Shown: positions 10,788 through 21,209 of the stretch, in pieces
Layout of the letters: each line of letters begins with the position of its first letter
How positions within the stretch are numbered: position 1 is the first letter of the stretch
NCBI RefSeq assembly: GCF_036588685.1
Contig: NC_086374.1
Location: 37,440,886 to 37,504,885 of the forward strand
Direction of reading: 5' to 3'
Origin: Mytilus trossulus
Lineage: Eukaryota; Mollusca; Bivalvia; Mytilida; Mytilidae
DNA: 64,000 bases
Made by a program: the position numbers and the translations under genes
The notes under the pieces: model-generated
Databases searched by the model: none
What the model was told of the DNA's origin: nothing
Seen by the model: the letters and a program-made list of their open reading frames with translations, nothing else

Positions 10788-13462
10788 TTATTTTGAATTT
10801 TCATATCCTGAACTTTTTGAATTATCGTCTTTATAATAGTCATAAGCATACAATTTGACACCATTGTTAGAAGTATCATTATTTCCATCATTATTGTTGG
10901 AGCTACCACTGCTTCCGCTACCTCCGGAACCTCCACTTCCACCACTACCTCCTCCACCAGATGCACCAGTTCCTGTGCCAAAACCTCCAGCACCGGATCC
11001 AGCACCAGTTCCTGTGCCAAAACCTCCAGCACCGGATCCAGCACCAGCTCCTGCTCCTACACCACTGGCAACCAACCAGCCTCTCAGATTAGCATTTCTT
11101 GCAGCTGCAGCAGCTGCAGCAGCGGCGGCGGCAGCACTCGATGAACCACCATCATTACCTCCTGCACTAGCTCCAGCACTGGCAGATGCTCCTGCAGCAG
11201 CTCGACTTCCACTAAATCTTCCTCCAAATCTGCCTCCTGCTCCTGCTGAAGCTGAAGCTGCGGCAATTGCAGCTGCTGATGCTGATGATCTTGAAAACAA
11301 CAAATTAAGAAGTTTTGCTCTTCTGGCTGCAGCGGCTGCTGCAGATGCAGCAGCAAATGCTTGAGCTGATGCTCCTCCTCCATATCCACCAACTCCACCG
11401 AAACCGCCTGCACTAGCAGCAGCGGCAGCGGCAGCACTAGCACCCGCACCAGCACCTCCCCAACCACCAAATCCTAATCCAGCTCCTCCTGCTCCACCTG
11501 CAGCTGCTCCTGCACTGGCACTGGCAGATGCACTACTTCCAGCACCACCTAATCCTCCGGACATCAAAAGTCTGGTTAGAAGCTGAATAATTATTTTGGC
11601 TGCTGATCGGAAACTGTCATCACTCTCGCTTTCCTCTTCATCATCGTCACTTGAGTAATCACTGTCGCTACTTTCAGAACTTTCTGAAGTTCCAGAACTA
11701 TCGGAATCCCCATCACCATCTGGGTCAGAACCAGAGTCAGAATCCGATGCATCGCTTCCAGTGTCGCTGTCGGAGCTGTCAGTATCATTATCAGAGTTAG
11801 AATCAGATCCTGAGTCTGAATCTGAAGATTCGCAATCGCCGTCTCCACCAGCTCCACCAGCACCGTCTCCACCAGCACCTCCAGCACCAGCACCACCAGC
11901 ACCAGCACCACCAGCACCAGCACCACCAGCACCAGCACCACCAGCACCACCAGCACCAGCACCACCAGCACCTCCAGCACCTCCAGCACTAGCTCCAGCT
12001 GAAGCAGCTGCTCTAGCGGCAGCACGTCTTGCTATCAACCATCTGATTAAACCTGAACGACCTCCTGCTGCTGCGGCAGCAGCTGCAGATGAAGCACCTC
12101 CAGCTCCACCACCTGAACCTCCGGCTGCTGCGGCTGCTGCTGCTGCTGCGGCTGCACTTGCACCTCCTGCTCCTCCAGATCCTGATCCTGCTCCTCCAGC
12201 TGCTGCTGCTGCTGCTGCGGCTGCGGCTGCTCCACCTCCTGCTCCACCTCCACCAGATGCAGAGGCAGCTGCAGCTGCTGCGGCACTTGCTGCCGATTGT
12301 CGTCGAGCAATAATTCTAGAAAGAAGCCTTGATCTTAAAGTTCCACCAGAACCGCCTGCAGCGGCACTAGCACCGGCTGCTGCTGCTGCCCGTCTACCTG
12401 CAGCTGCGGCTGCTGCGGCTGCAGCTGCTGCACTTGAACCACCAAAACCACCAGCTCCTCCTGCAGCTGCGGCTGCGGCTGCTGCTGCTGCTGCACTTCC
12501 GCCTCCAAGTCCTCCGGCAGCTGCTGCTGCAGCAGCTGCAGCAGCTGCGGCACTTCCGCCTCCAAGTCCTCCTGCAGCTGCTGCTGCAGCTGCGGCACTT
12601 CCGCCTCCAAATCCTCCTGCAGCTGCTGCTGCTGCTGCAGCTGCGGCACTTCCGCCGCCAAGTCCATTTCCACCACCAAAACCAAGAGCAGCCAAAACTG
12701 CAGCATCTTCAAGATCAATGTTATCAAGTCCTCCTAATAATTCTTCAAGATCTCCTAAATCCATATCTAAGGCTCCACCATAACCATAACCAAATCCATC
12801 TCCACCAGCTCCACCGGCTCCACCAGCTCCACCACCTAATGATGCAAGAAGCTCATCAATATCACCACCGCCTAGACCGAGTTCGGCTGCAATTTCATCA
12901 TAATCCTCACTACTGTCACTTGAACTGTCATCTGAACTAGAGCTAGAGTCATCTGAACTAGAACTAGAGTCATCTCCACCATCGCCATTATCACCGCCAT
13001 CTCCGCCGAATCCACCGCCTCCACCACCACCACCACCTCCTCCGCCACCTCCTCCGCCACCTCCTCCTCCCAATAATCCACCAAGTCCTCCAAGTCCTCC
13101 TACTCCTCCAGCACCAGCACCAGCACCAGCACCGGCACCACCTCCACCTGAGAGAAGTGCTGCTAATCTAACATCTTCTGCGTCAAGACCACCAAAACCA
13201 CCAGCACCAGCGCTGGCAGCGGCAGCTGCGGCAGCAGCAGCACCACTTATGGCTCCACCAAGGTATGAACCCAGATCTAAGGCTCCACCTCCGACACCAC
13301 CACCACCTCCTACTAGGAGACCACCTCCGACACCACCTCCGACTCCGACACCAGTTCCAACTCCAATTCCAACACCGCCTCCAACTCCACCTCCACCTGC
13401 GGCAGCACCTGCAGATGCTGATGCACTTGCAGCTGCGCCTGCTCCTGCATAGCCTCCAAAAC
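10788..13462 (-). CDS. Terminal coding exon of the shell framework gene (residues 66-955)
   Basis: The acceptor reads TTAACAG at 13463 and the exon starts with GT, completing a Gly codon. 890 codons follow to TAA at 10788-10790. Besides Ala/Gly repeats it holds about five short basic-hydrophobic segments: LRSRLLSRIIARRQ (about 440), SGLIRWLIARRAAAR (about 533), RSAAKIIIQLLTRLL (about 683), RRAKLLNLLFSRS (about 777) and NANLRGWLVAS (about 854). A 39-bp unit encoding GSGAGGFGTGTGA is tandemly duplicated near 10960-11040. Several long antisense and out-of-frame ORFs (Pro/Ala-rich, Leu-rich, Gln-rich) are shadows of this exon. TTG at 13071-13073 is not the start, since the frame is open to 13484. 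Confidence 0.9.
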
Positions 13463-16400
13463 CTGTTAAGACAAAAGTTAGATTTTATGGCTAGATAATG
13501 GTATATCGGTTTTTTATTTATTTATTTTTCCACAAGCAGGATCAATTGGAAATTTCTCTATTAATCTTTAATAATATCCACAGATAAATGAATAAATCAC
13601 AATGGGTTTCCGTTGCAATTTTGACTCATTTAAACACATTTTGAGTATTTCAAAAAATAATTTGACCCCTGTGTTCAATCACTCGATATTTTCTTACTTT
13701 CTAATTTGGTCAGATTCTTTTAATCATATGCATTCGCTTTGTGAAAACATTGGACAATTTAACAGTTTTCCTATTTATATTATTATATTTTATGATAAAT
13801 TTGAGTTCAAATTTGTGTATCCTTTCTTTTGTTGACGAGTATAATTATCAGTAATATGTAGGGATTTGTAAAATTTTAACTGATATGAAAATTTCTGTTA
13901 GAAATTCTTTTCCGTTAGTCTTCATTTTTTAAATTCCATCGACTCTGTCCTTTCTTTGCTAGTGTTGGTTACTAGTTAATGTTTCTTCGTAGTGATATGC
14001 ATCTGTGATATGTATATATGTGTATATATACATATAATATTACTTTGTATCATATTACTTAGAAATGAACTTAACAATGCTAGGTTTGATCTGATTTTTT
14101 ACTTCATTCCCAAGCTGGGATGGAACCTGAACTGTTCACTTCTTGCTTCTACTACAAAACCGCCTAGCATTGCACATACTATATTTATATATTTGTGTGT
14201 TTTAGTGTGTTGATGTGTGTGGTCGTCGTTTTTTTTTCTCTCAGTATGTGTGAATTGATGTGAGAATTGTTTGTAGTTTCAGGTATATATAAATAATATA
14301 TATTTACCGCCTGATACTCTGATTGTACAGTCGCAATCTTGATCACTAAAGCCAGTTCCAATTGCACACCACATGTCCTTCCATCCGACGCCATTTACAA
14401 ATTGTTCATATTTTCGTACATCGCCTTTTACTTTACGCAGTCCACAACCTAGAAAAATAAATAGTTCATATGTGAAAATTGAACACAGCGTGACTGTCTA
14501 TTATTCGAGAATATTTCGTTCGACCGATATATCCGTGCATTTTATTAATATTTAACGGGAAATTACATCTTATAAAATGATTTCTGAGAATATATAAATT
14601 ATAATGACACGGCAATGCTCGCTTTTGATGAGGTCGTCAAGTAAAAGTTAAGGCATTAAGAAATGGACTAATAGGTAGGAAGAGACTAATTGAATAACAA
14701 ACAACCGGTGAGGCAAATTATATTCTATTGAATTATTCATTATTAAAGACTTCTTGACCGCTATTTACTTGTGCACTTGGTTAAGCGGGTTTTTTAACTT
14801 GCGGTTGCAGAAAATAACGTGTGTTCTTAAATGAGTATAATTATCAGGAATCCAGCGAGACGAATTATTATCAAAACGGCAATGTTAGAGCCAATGCAAA
14901 CATTGCACGTATAACATGCATAACGGGACGAAAAAATAATCTGAAGGATCTGAAGCCATAAAGAAAGTAAAAACACCCATAGTATAGGAAAGCTACATAG
15001 ATACATGTACATTGTACATCATGTACCGCTAGTCAATATGTGTAACAGTAAGAATTTACTTATTGTATCATGTACCGCTAGTCAGTATGTGTAACAGAGA
15101 GGATTTACTTATTGTATCATGTACCGCTAGTCAGTATGTGTAACAGTAAGAATTTACTTATTGTATCATGTACCGCTAGTCAATATGTGTAACAGTAAGA
15201 ATTTACTTATTGTATCATGTACCGCTAGTCAGTATGTGTAACAGTAAGAATTTACTTATTGTATCATGTACCGCTAGTCAGTATGTGTAACAGTAAGAAT
15301 TTACTTATTGTATCATGTACCGCTAGTCAGTGAATATAACAGTTAACATTTACTTGAGGTATCAAGTATCGCTTGTCAGTGAATATAGCAGTTAGAATTT
15401 ACTGACCGAAACGTGTACCGCTAGTCAGTTTATATAACAGTTAGAATTAACTTATTAAAACGTGCACCCCTAGTCACTGTATAATAATAGTTAGAATTTA
15501 CTTATTGAATCATATACCGCTAGTCAGTATGTGTAACAATAAGCCGGAATTTACTTATTGAAACGTGTCCCACATGTCAGTACATATAACTGTTAGAATT
15601 TACTTATTGAAACATGTGCGTCTAGTCAGAGTTTAAGGGTCAGAATTTACCTGAGGTATCAAGTATTGCTAGTTAGTGTATATAAATAGTAGGAATTTAC
15701 CTGAGGTATCAAGTATCGCTAGTTAGTGTATATAAATAGTAAGAATTTACTGGAGGTATCAAGTATCGCTAGTTAAAGTATATGATAGTAAGAATTTATA
15801 TAAAAGTAAGAATTTACTGGAGGTATCAAGCATCGCTAGTTAGTGTATATAATAGTAAGAATTTACTGCAAGTATCAAGTATCGCTAGTTAAAGTATATG
15901 ATAGTAAGAATTTACTGGATGTATCAAATATCGCTAGTTAGTGTATATAATAGTAAAAATTTACTGGAGGTATCAAGTATTGCTAGTTAGTGTATATAAT
16001 AGTAAGAATTTACTGGAGGTATCAAGTATCGCTAGTTAGTGTATATAAATAGTAAGAATTTACTTGAGGTATCAAGTATCGCTAGTTAGTGTATATAAAT
16101 AGTAAGAATTTACTGTAGGTATCAAGTATCGCTAGTTAGTGTATATAAATAGTAAGAATTTACCTGAGGTATCAAGTATCGCTAGTTAGTGTATATAATA
16201 GTAAGAATTTACTGGATGTATCAAGTATCGCTAGTTAGTGTATATAATAGTAAGAATTTACTGAATGTATCAAGTATCGCTAGTTAGTGTATATAATAGT
16301 AAGAATTTACTGGATGTATCAAGTATCGCTAGTTAAAGTATATAAAAGTAAGAATTTACTGGAGGTATCAAGAAGTGCTAGTTAGTGTATATAATAGTAA

Positions 16401-16892
16401 GAATTTACTGGAGGTATTGCATAACCATGCAATAGTTTTTACTAAAAAAAGTATCAATCCGCATAAACTGTTATAGTTCTAAATTCACTAAATAAACAAT
16501 TTAAAATAGTTATCAAAGGTACCAGGATTATAATTTAGTTCGCCAGCATCGTGTTTCGTCTACATAAGACTCATCAGTGACGCTCATATCAAAATATTCA
16601 TAATGCCAGACAAGTACAAAGTTGAAGAGCATAGATGATCCAAAATTCCCAAAAATTGTGCCAAATACGGCTAAGGTAAGCTATGCCTGAAATAAGAAAA
16701 TCCTTAGTTTTTCGGTATGCTTTAGAAAAATCTTGATATGTTTAAACCATTGAGTATATATGTTGAATTGTTAAAACAACATCTTCATGTACAAAGTAAT
16801 ATAAAGTACTAGTATCATATAGTTATTAAACTACACTTACTTTGTGAAGATAGAGAGACTAGCGAACTCAGAAATAGTAATTGAAGAAGCAT
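10788..16892 (-). CDS. Secreted silk-like shell framework protein (MSI60-like), 955 residues
   Basis: The model joins 16892-16841, 14448-14308 and 13462-10788 (minus strand). Every junction has GT-AG and is phase 1, and the frame is open throughout. The product has a signal peptide (MLLQLLFLSSLVSLSSQ), a four-cysteine segment (residues 19-64), a Gly/Val block, poly-Gly (about 195-216), an Asp/Ser block (about 216-275), repeated A(8-13)GG(L/F)GGGS blocks (about 330-430), a (GAG)n linker (about 555-602), a second Asp/Ser/Glu block (about 605-682), more Ala/Gly, and an Asn/Tyr/Asp-rich tail. Poly-Ala and poly-Gly with acidic blocks are known from bivalve nacre framework proteins such as MSI60; binding of chitin or silk matrix and of calcium by the acidic blocks is inference. 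GC content and codon use differ sharply from the flanks because of the Ala/Gly content. A byssal or other secreted structural protein is the main alternative. Confidence 0.85.
13463..14307 (-). other. Intron 3 of the shell gene
   Basis: Donor GGTAAATA at 14307 and acceptor CTTAACAG at 13463 bound about 845 bp of AT-rich sequence. ORFs inside (13602-13835, 13992-14213) have no coding signature. CTAGG/CAT microsatellite-like TATATGTATATA is at about 14010-14035. Confidence 0.8.
14308..14448 (-). CDS. Cysteine-module exon of the shell gene (residues 18-65)
   Basis: A 141-nt exon with acceptor TTTTCTAG and donor G|GTAAATA adds 46 full codons and is phase 1 at both ends. It begins CGLRKVKGDVRK and ends DCDCTIRVSG, with cysteines at residues 19, 45, 56 and 58 and a WKDMWCAIGTGF stretch at 40-51. 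The symmetric phase makes it a self-contained module that could be skipped or shuffled without a frameshift. It is the only cysteine-bearing part of the mature protein, so it probably forms a small disulfide-stabilised N-terminal domain that could cross-link or cap the fibre. I do not recognise a named domain. Confidence 0.85.
15019..16420. repeat. 49-bp minisatellite, about 28 copies
   Basis: ATGTACCGCT starts at 15021, 15070, 15119 and 15168, giving a 49-bp period. The left third consists of near-identical units (TACCGCTAGTCAGTATGTGT..AAGAATTTACTTATTG). The middle is diverged. The right half is a second subfamily (TATCGCTAGTTAGTGTATAT..AAGAATTTACTGGAG) with occasional 1-bp length changes. 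It lies within an intron of the shell gene. Confidence 0.95.
16505..16715 (+). repeat. Family A repeat copy
   Basis: Contains AGTTATCAAAGGTACCAGGA, a degraded GCGCG block (CAGCATCGTGTTTCGTC), CATCAGTGACGCTCATATC and GTGCCAAATACGGCTAAGG in the usual order. Confidence 0.75.
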
Positions 16893-16918
16893 CTTGTATA
16901 ACCTCTTCACCGAAACGA
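16841..16918 (-). CDS. Signal-peptide exon of the shell gene
   Basis: The acceptor CTTCTTTTTCAG ends at 16919 and the exon starts at 16918. ATG is at 16892-16890 after 26 nt of 5' UTR. The codons give MLLQLLFLSSLVSLSSQ plus the first base of a Ser codon before donor GTAAGTG. The hydrophobic core and short polar end are typical of a cleaved secretion signal. Confidence 0.85.
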
Positions 16919-16924
16919 CTGAAA

Positions 16925-17015
16925 AAGAAGACATTTATAATATTAATAATTCAAAGCAAAGCAAAAGTTTTACTGCATTTATAACATTATTAATTCAAAG
17001 CAAAGCAAAACTTTT
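16925..17015. repeat. Short tandem duplication in intron 1 of the shell gene
   Basis: Two adjacent units of about 45 bp share ATTTATAA.ATTA.TAATTCAAAGCAAAGCAAAA with few differences. The position just upstream of the signal-peptide exon could matter for regulation, but no known motif is evident. Confidence 0.6.
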
Positions 17016-17627
17016 AACAGTGGTATTCAAGAGAAAGAAAAACGGTAAAGGAACTGTTATAACTGTTTAAAACAATCTTAAAAGTAAAACATCTTAATAG
17101 AAGAGTCAAGTATTTTGTACAAGTTGTAACCAAAAGCAATATTTTCTTGGGAACGTTTCGCAATTTCAGTCTTAAATAAAAAGACAAGTGAAGGAAAGTA
17201 AATATTGTGTTTTGTCCCTTTCCAAAGGTTTGCTATTCCTTTGCGGACATATTTTATCTTTCGTAAATTTTTCACAATTATTGACAACTAGCGCCATTAT
17301 CATTAACTTGGGACTATATTATTGTGTAATATTCCCCCGAATTGGTAATGAATACCTTAAATGACTAAAATGTCGCGTTTTGTATTATAATTATCATCAC
17401 GATCATCATTAAAATTATTATTTTGATTGCAAACAATTGAAGTTGAATATAAAACAATAAAATAAATGTACGCAAATATACTAAAAAAACATATTCAATA
17501 ATTCAAATTTTATTTATGTACTCTAAATGTTATTTATTCAAACCATTTTATGAAATAGAAGTTATTAAAAATATTTTGTTTGTTTCCTTTTCGTTCCCTT
17601 TTAGAATCAAGTTAAGCTATGACTTAC

Positions 17628-17699
17628 TGAGTTCCTGTGAAACAAGGTTTAGAATATTCCTGGCGAGTGCCGATATCCAACTTGGTCCTGTGTTTTATA
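17628..17699 (-). promoter_or_regulatory. Candidate promoter and noncoding exon 1 of the shell gene
   Basis: Minus-strand CTATAAAACAC (TATA at 17699-17693) is followed after about 70 nt by a perfect donor, CTCA|GTAAGTC, whose last exon base is 17628. With transcription starting about 30 nt past the TATA box, exon 1 would be about 40 nt and splice to the acceptor at 16919. This explains why an acceptor sits only 26 nt before the ATG. RNA evidence is absent, so the pairing is inference. Confidence 0.6.
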
Positions 17700-17709
17700 G
17701 TGTTTACGC

Positions 17710-18355
17710 CTTACCCTGTCACAAAACACCACGTCAGAGTCAACGAACATGACCAAACCCACCTTAGATTCATGAACAATAGAATAAGGGAAATTTGATT
17801 AATTACATCATTTACCATATCTAATTATTATTTCTAATTATAATTATAATTATTCACATATCTTAATTTGTCTTGTTATTAAGATATATAAATTAATTTT
17901 CGCTATACCTAAGCTACAAGGTCACTCATTAGAAATGACAGTAATACGAATTCAGCAGTCAATGGAATACAAATTGGAAAATAGAGGAAATAATCTTACA
18001 TAATTACTGCACATTTACCTTACCTAGGTTTTTTTAATTAAAATTAATAAAGATCGTTAAGTGTTCAAAATATGCATGTCATAAATAATCATAAGTCATC
18101 TCTCTTCATTTAGAACAATCTTGAATGTATTAACATGATGCCCTAGTACAGTTCAGATGTGGTTTTGGAAATGCTCCAGCTAGATTATTTCCCTTGGAAC
18201 ATAACTTAGAACATTGTTTCAAACTGAAGACACCAATCTGACTTTAAAAGAAAACAACATGTTTCAATGTGTCAGAAATGTTTAAATGTGTCAGAAATGT
18301 TCAATGTGTCAGAAATGCTTAAATGTGGCAGAAATGTTTCAATGTGTGGCGTGAT
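17710..18355. other. Shell-gene upstream region, AT-rich
   Basis: Immediately 5' of the candidate promoter. Near 18255-18340 a short CAATGTGTCAGAAATG unit recurs four to five times in tandem. Nothing else is recognised. Confidence 0.5.
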
Positions 18356-18364
18356 AATATTTTA

Positions 18365-18460
18365 TATATTATCATCTGATTTTGCCATGTGATTAGGGAC
18401 TTTCCGATTGAATTTTCCTCGGAGTTCAGTATTTTTGTGATTTTATTTTTTACCTTGATT
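18365..18460 (+). repeat. Family C repeat fragment
   Basis: TGATTTTGCCATGTGATTAGGGACTTTCCGATTGAATTTTCC and TTCAGTATTTTTGTGA (described in pieces) match the inner part of the copy at 8690-8905. Confidence 0.65.
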
Positions 18461-18950
18461 TTAAATTTTAAGTACTGAGATTTCAAAGAACGCTCTATTT
18501 TCATCTCGGAAACAATGTCATGCGTCTGATAATATATATTTTAAATGATCAACTTGCTTTATATTTATAAAGTTTGAACTTATGCTGAAATGTTTCCTTT
18601 TTATGTATATTCCACCTTCCATGGATCAACTTTTTCATTTCGTACGGATTTATGTTTTTTTCTACCGCCAATTTTGTTCCTGAAATGTCAGTTTCATTAT
18701 TTTGATAAGATATTTGGTATAGCATATCAAACAACTATAACGCCTTTGAAATGGCCCCTATTCAACTGAACACGTTTCCTTGTATGAGTTCTCTTTTCTT
18801 TATATTCAGTGTGATATTCGTGTAACCATTTTTTCTCAAACACGTATAGTAAAAGATGTCGCATAAATATTTTCCTCGAAATGTTTGTTTCTACATTATG
18901 ATGTTCTGTTAGATTTGGATAGCATCGATGCGGTAACATGTAACAATTTT

Positions 18951-19890
18951 ATGAGTGGCCGTTCATGTCATTTGCGCGATTATATACGCGTATATAATTT
19001 TCAACGCGTATATATACGCGTATATTGTGGTTTTCAACGCGTATATTGTGGTTTTCAACGCGTATATTGTGGTTTTCAACGCGTATATTATCGTTTTATA
19101 CGCGTATATTGTTAAAATAAACACGTTTATACTTTATTCCAATTTATTTATCATATACGCGTTAATATACGCGTTGAAAACCACAATATACGCGTATATA
19201 TACGCGTTGAAAATTATATTATGAGTGGCCGTTCATGTCATTTGCGCGATTATATACGCGTATATAATTTTCAACGCGTATATATACGCGTATATTGTGG
19301 TTTTCAACGCGTATATTGTGGTTTTCAACGCGTATATTATCGTTTTATACGCGTATATTGTTAAAATAAACACGTTTATACTTTATTCCAATTTATTTAT
19401 CATATACGCGTTAATATACGCGTTATTTGCATAAATATACGCGTTAATATACGCGTTAATATACGCGTTATTTGTGTTAATATACGCGTATGAAATCATT
19501 ATATACGCGTTAATAAACATTCGTTTGTCTTATTGTTTTAACCAATGAAAGCTGCGTTCTTAAACTGGTTTGCATGTGACAATTGTATAACGGTCCGTGT
19601 AACACTTATCAAATCAAAGTTTTAAAAAGTTTTGAAATTTTAGATTTTTGGAATTTTGATCCAAGTTTTAAAATATCAAAATTTCAAATTGTGTTAAAGT
19701 TTTGAAATTTTGAAATTTTAACCAAATTATTAAAATATCAAAATTCTTAATATCGTTTATAAATTTGATAGTTTAGAAATTTGATCAAACTTCTAAAATA
19801 CTAAATCTAACGCGCAATTTTAATTATTTCACTTTTTGAAAGTTTGATTTTTCAAATGTTTGCTTAAAATATCAAAATAGAAAAGGGGCA
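18951..19890 (+). repeat. Left arm of the foldback element
   Basis: Contains an internal duplication: the end sequence ATGAGTGGCCGTTCATGTCA occurs at 18951 and again at about 19221. The 70-89 codon ORFs here arise from TATACGCG repeats and are not genes. Confidence 0.9.
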
Positions 19891-20629
19891 ATAAGAGGGA
19901 TACCTGTAAAAAGCGAAAGGAAATAAAAGCGGAACGATAAGAAACAATATGAATTAAAAACATACTGATACTTAAAAGTTTATGTATGAAATAAAACGGA
20001 CAGTTGTAAGCGGTGAAAAAATAATGACAAAATTAATATTTCTTCAAAGAAGATACCAGACGTACGGCTCTGATATTGACCATTTTACCTGCTGGTTTTT
20101 CTAGCACCCATATTTTTGGAGAAACAGGAGTAACAGTAAAAACTGAACAACTCGCAGTAGTTCATATAGTATGGTTATGTTGAGCATGTATATATACATT
20201 TTCTACTAAACTCTTAAGCAATAAAAAAGCCCAATACACGATGTATTACTTCTTTTGATTTCATTTTTTTTTCTGTTTTGCTTTACGACTTCTTACTTTC
20301 TGCAATCATGTTGGCTAAAGAATATGTCATTTCATGTACAGAATGAACGATCATCTTAAACGTTTTTATCTATTCTTTGTAAGTTGTTTGCCCTAAATAT
20401 TCAGCTTTAAGCGTTCCGTAAGAAGGTTGGTCAAGAAAAGCGCTTCATGATACTGAATGCACGGTGTCCTAATTAAGGTTGTGCTAGTCCACAACGTGGG
20501 AGGTTTTTAATATAATCTTATTTACGCTGAAATTAAGACGGTACTAAGATCCAATATCACAAAATTGGAGCCAAGATATTGTTACAAGGTATCTACAACA
20601 ACTCATCATAGATTGATACCAGGTTATAA

Positions 20630-20720
20630 ATTTTGCCGCTTTTTGCGCCAGACGCGCGTTTCGTCTACAAAAGACTTATCATTGACACTCGAACCAAATT
20701 AAGTTAAAAAGGCAAATAAA
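20630..20720 (+). repeat. Family A repeat inside the foldback element
   Basis: GCCAGACGCGCGTTTCGTC followed by AAAAGACTTATCATTGACACTCGAA sits in the loop region, so the element or its centre has taken up another repeat. Confidence 0.7.
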
Positions 20721-21209
20721 GTCAAATGAAATTGAAAAGGCCAAATAAAGTAAACTTTTAAATCCAACGTATAGCTCTGGTTTTGTAAAAGTTGAAACCT
20801 TTCATATCATATATAAATGTATACCATAAACATTATTTTCACGAGCATTTATATTTATGTAATAGTTACCGCTGTACTACATTTAGCACCCAACCGTTTC
20901 ATTCATGTTTATGTAATATTTGCCGCTGTACTACATTAAGCACCCATCTATCCAGTTGTAGGTGTTGGCATTTTGAAAGTTGAAAATTGTTTTCAAAGTT
21001 TATATCAGCGATAAATAGTAATCTTCTGGGAAACCAATATTTAGATAGTCACTATTTTTTTACTTGATACTACCACTAGGGGCTTCGATAATGGTACATT
21101 AAAATTATTATGATCCTCAATTTGATGATATAATATTCTGTGCCAGCAGAGGACAAAAGAAAAATTCTCCATGCCTTTAATGTTAGATATGAACCAGATA
21201 AGTTGATTA

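Larger units (their letters stand above)
14449..16840 (-). other. Intron 2 of the shell gene
   Basis: About 2.4 kb between donor AAA|GTAAGTG (16840) and acceptor TTTTCTAG (14449). Most of it is the 49-bp minisatellite (15019-16420) plus a family A repeat (16505-16715). Unlisted exons inside cannot be excluded, but none is needed to keep the frame. Confidence 0.75.

Noticed and set aside
11591..12727. Leu/Val- and Gln-rich minus-strand ORFs overlapping the shell exon
   Set aside because: Frame-shifted readings of the same repeats; the frame giving Ala/Gly/Asp blocks joins upstream exons correctly.
11761..12783. 340-codon Pro/Ala-rich ORF (and others at 10855-11364, 12434-12940) on the plus strand
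   Set aside because: They are antisense shadows of the GC-rich Ala/Gly exon: GGN/GCN codons read backward as Pro/Ala. They have no splice or polyadenylation support.
15019..16420. CRISPR-like regular repeats
   Set aside because: The 49-bp period is continuous, without unique spacers, and lies in a eukaryotic intron; it is a minisatellite.
18955..19434. ORFs encoding AYIVVFNAYI-type repeats, also at 21674-22205
   Set aside because: Products of TATACGCG tandem motifs in the foldback arms, mirrored in both arms.
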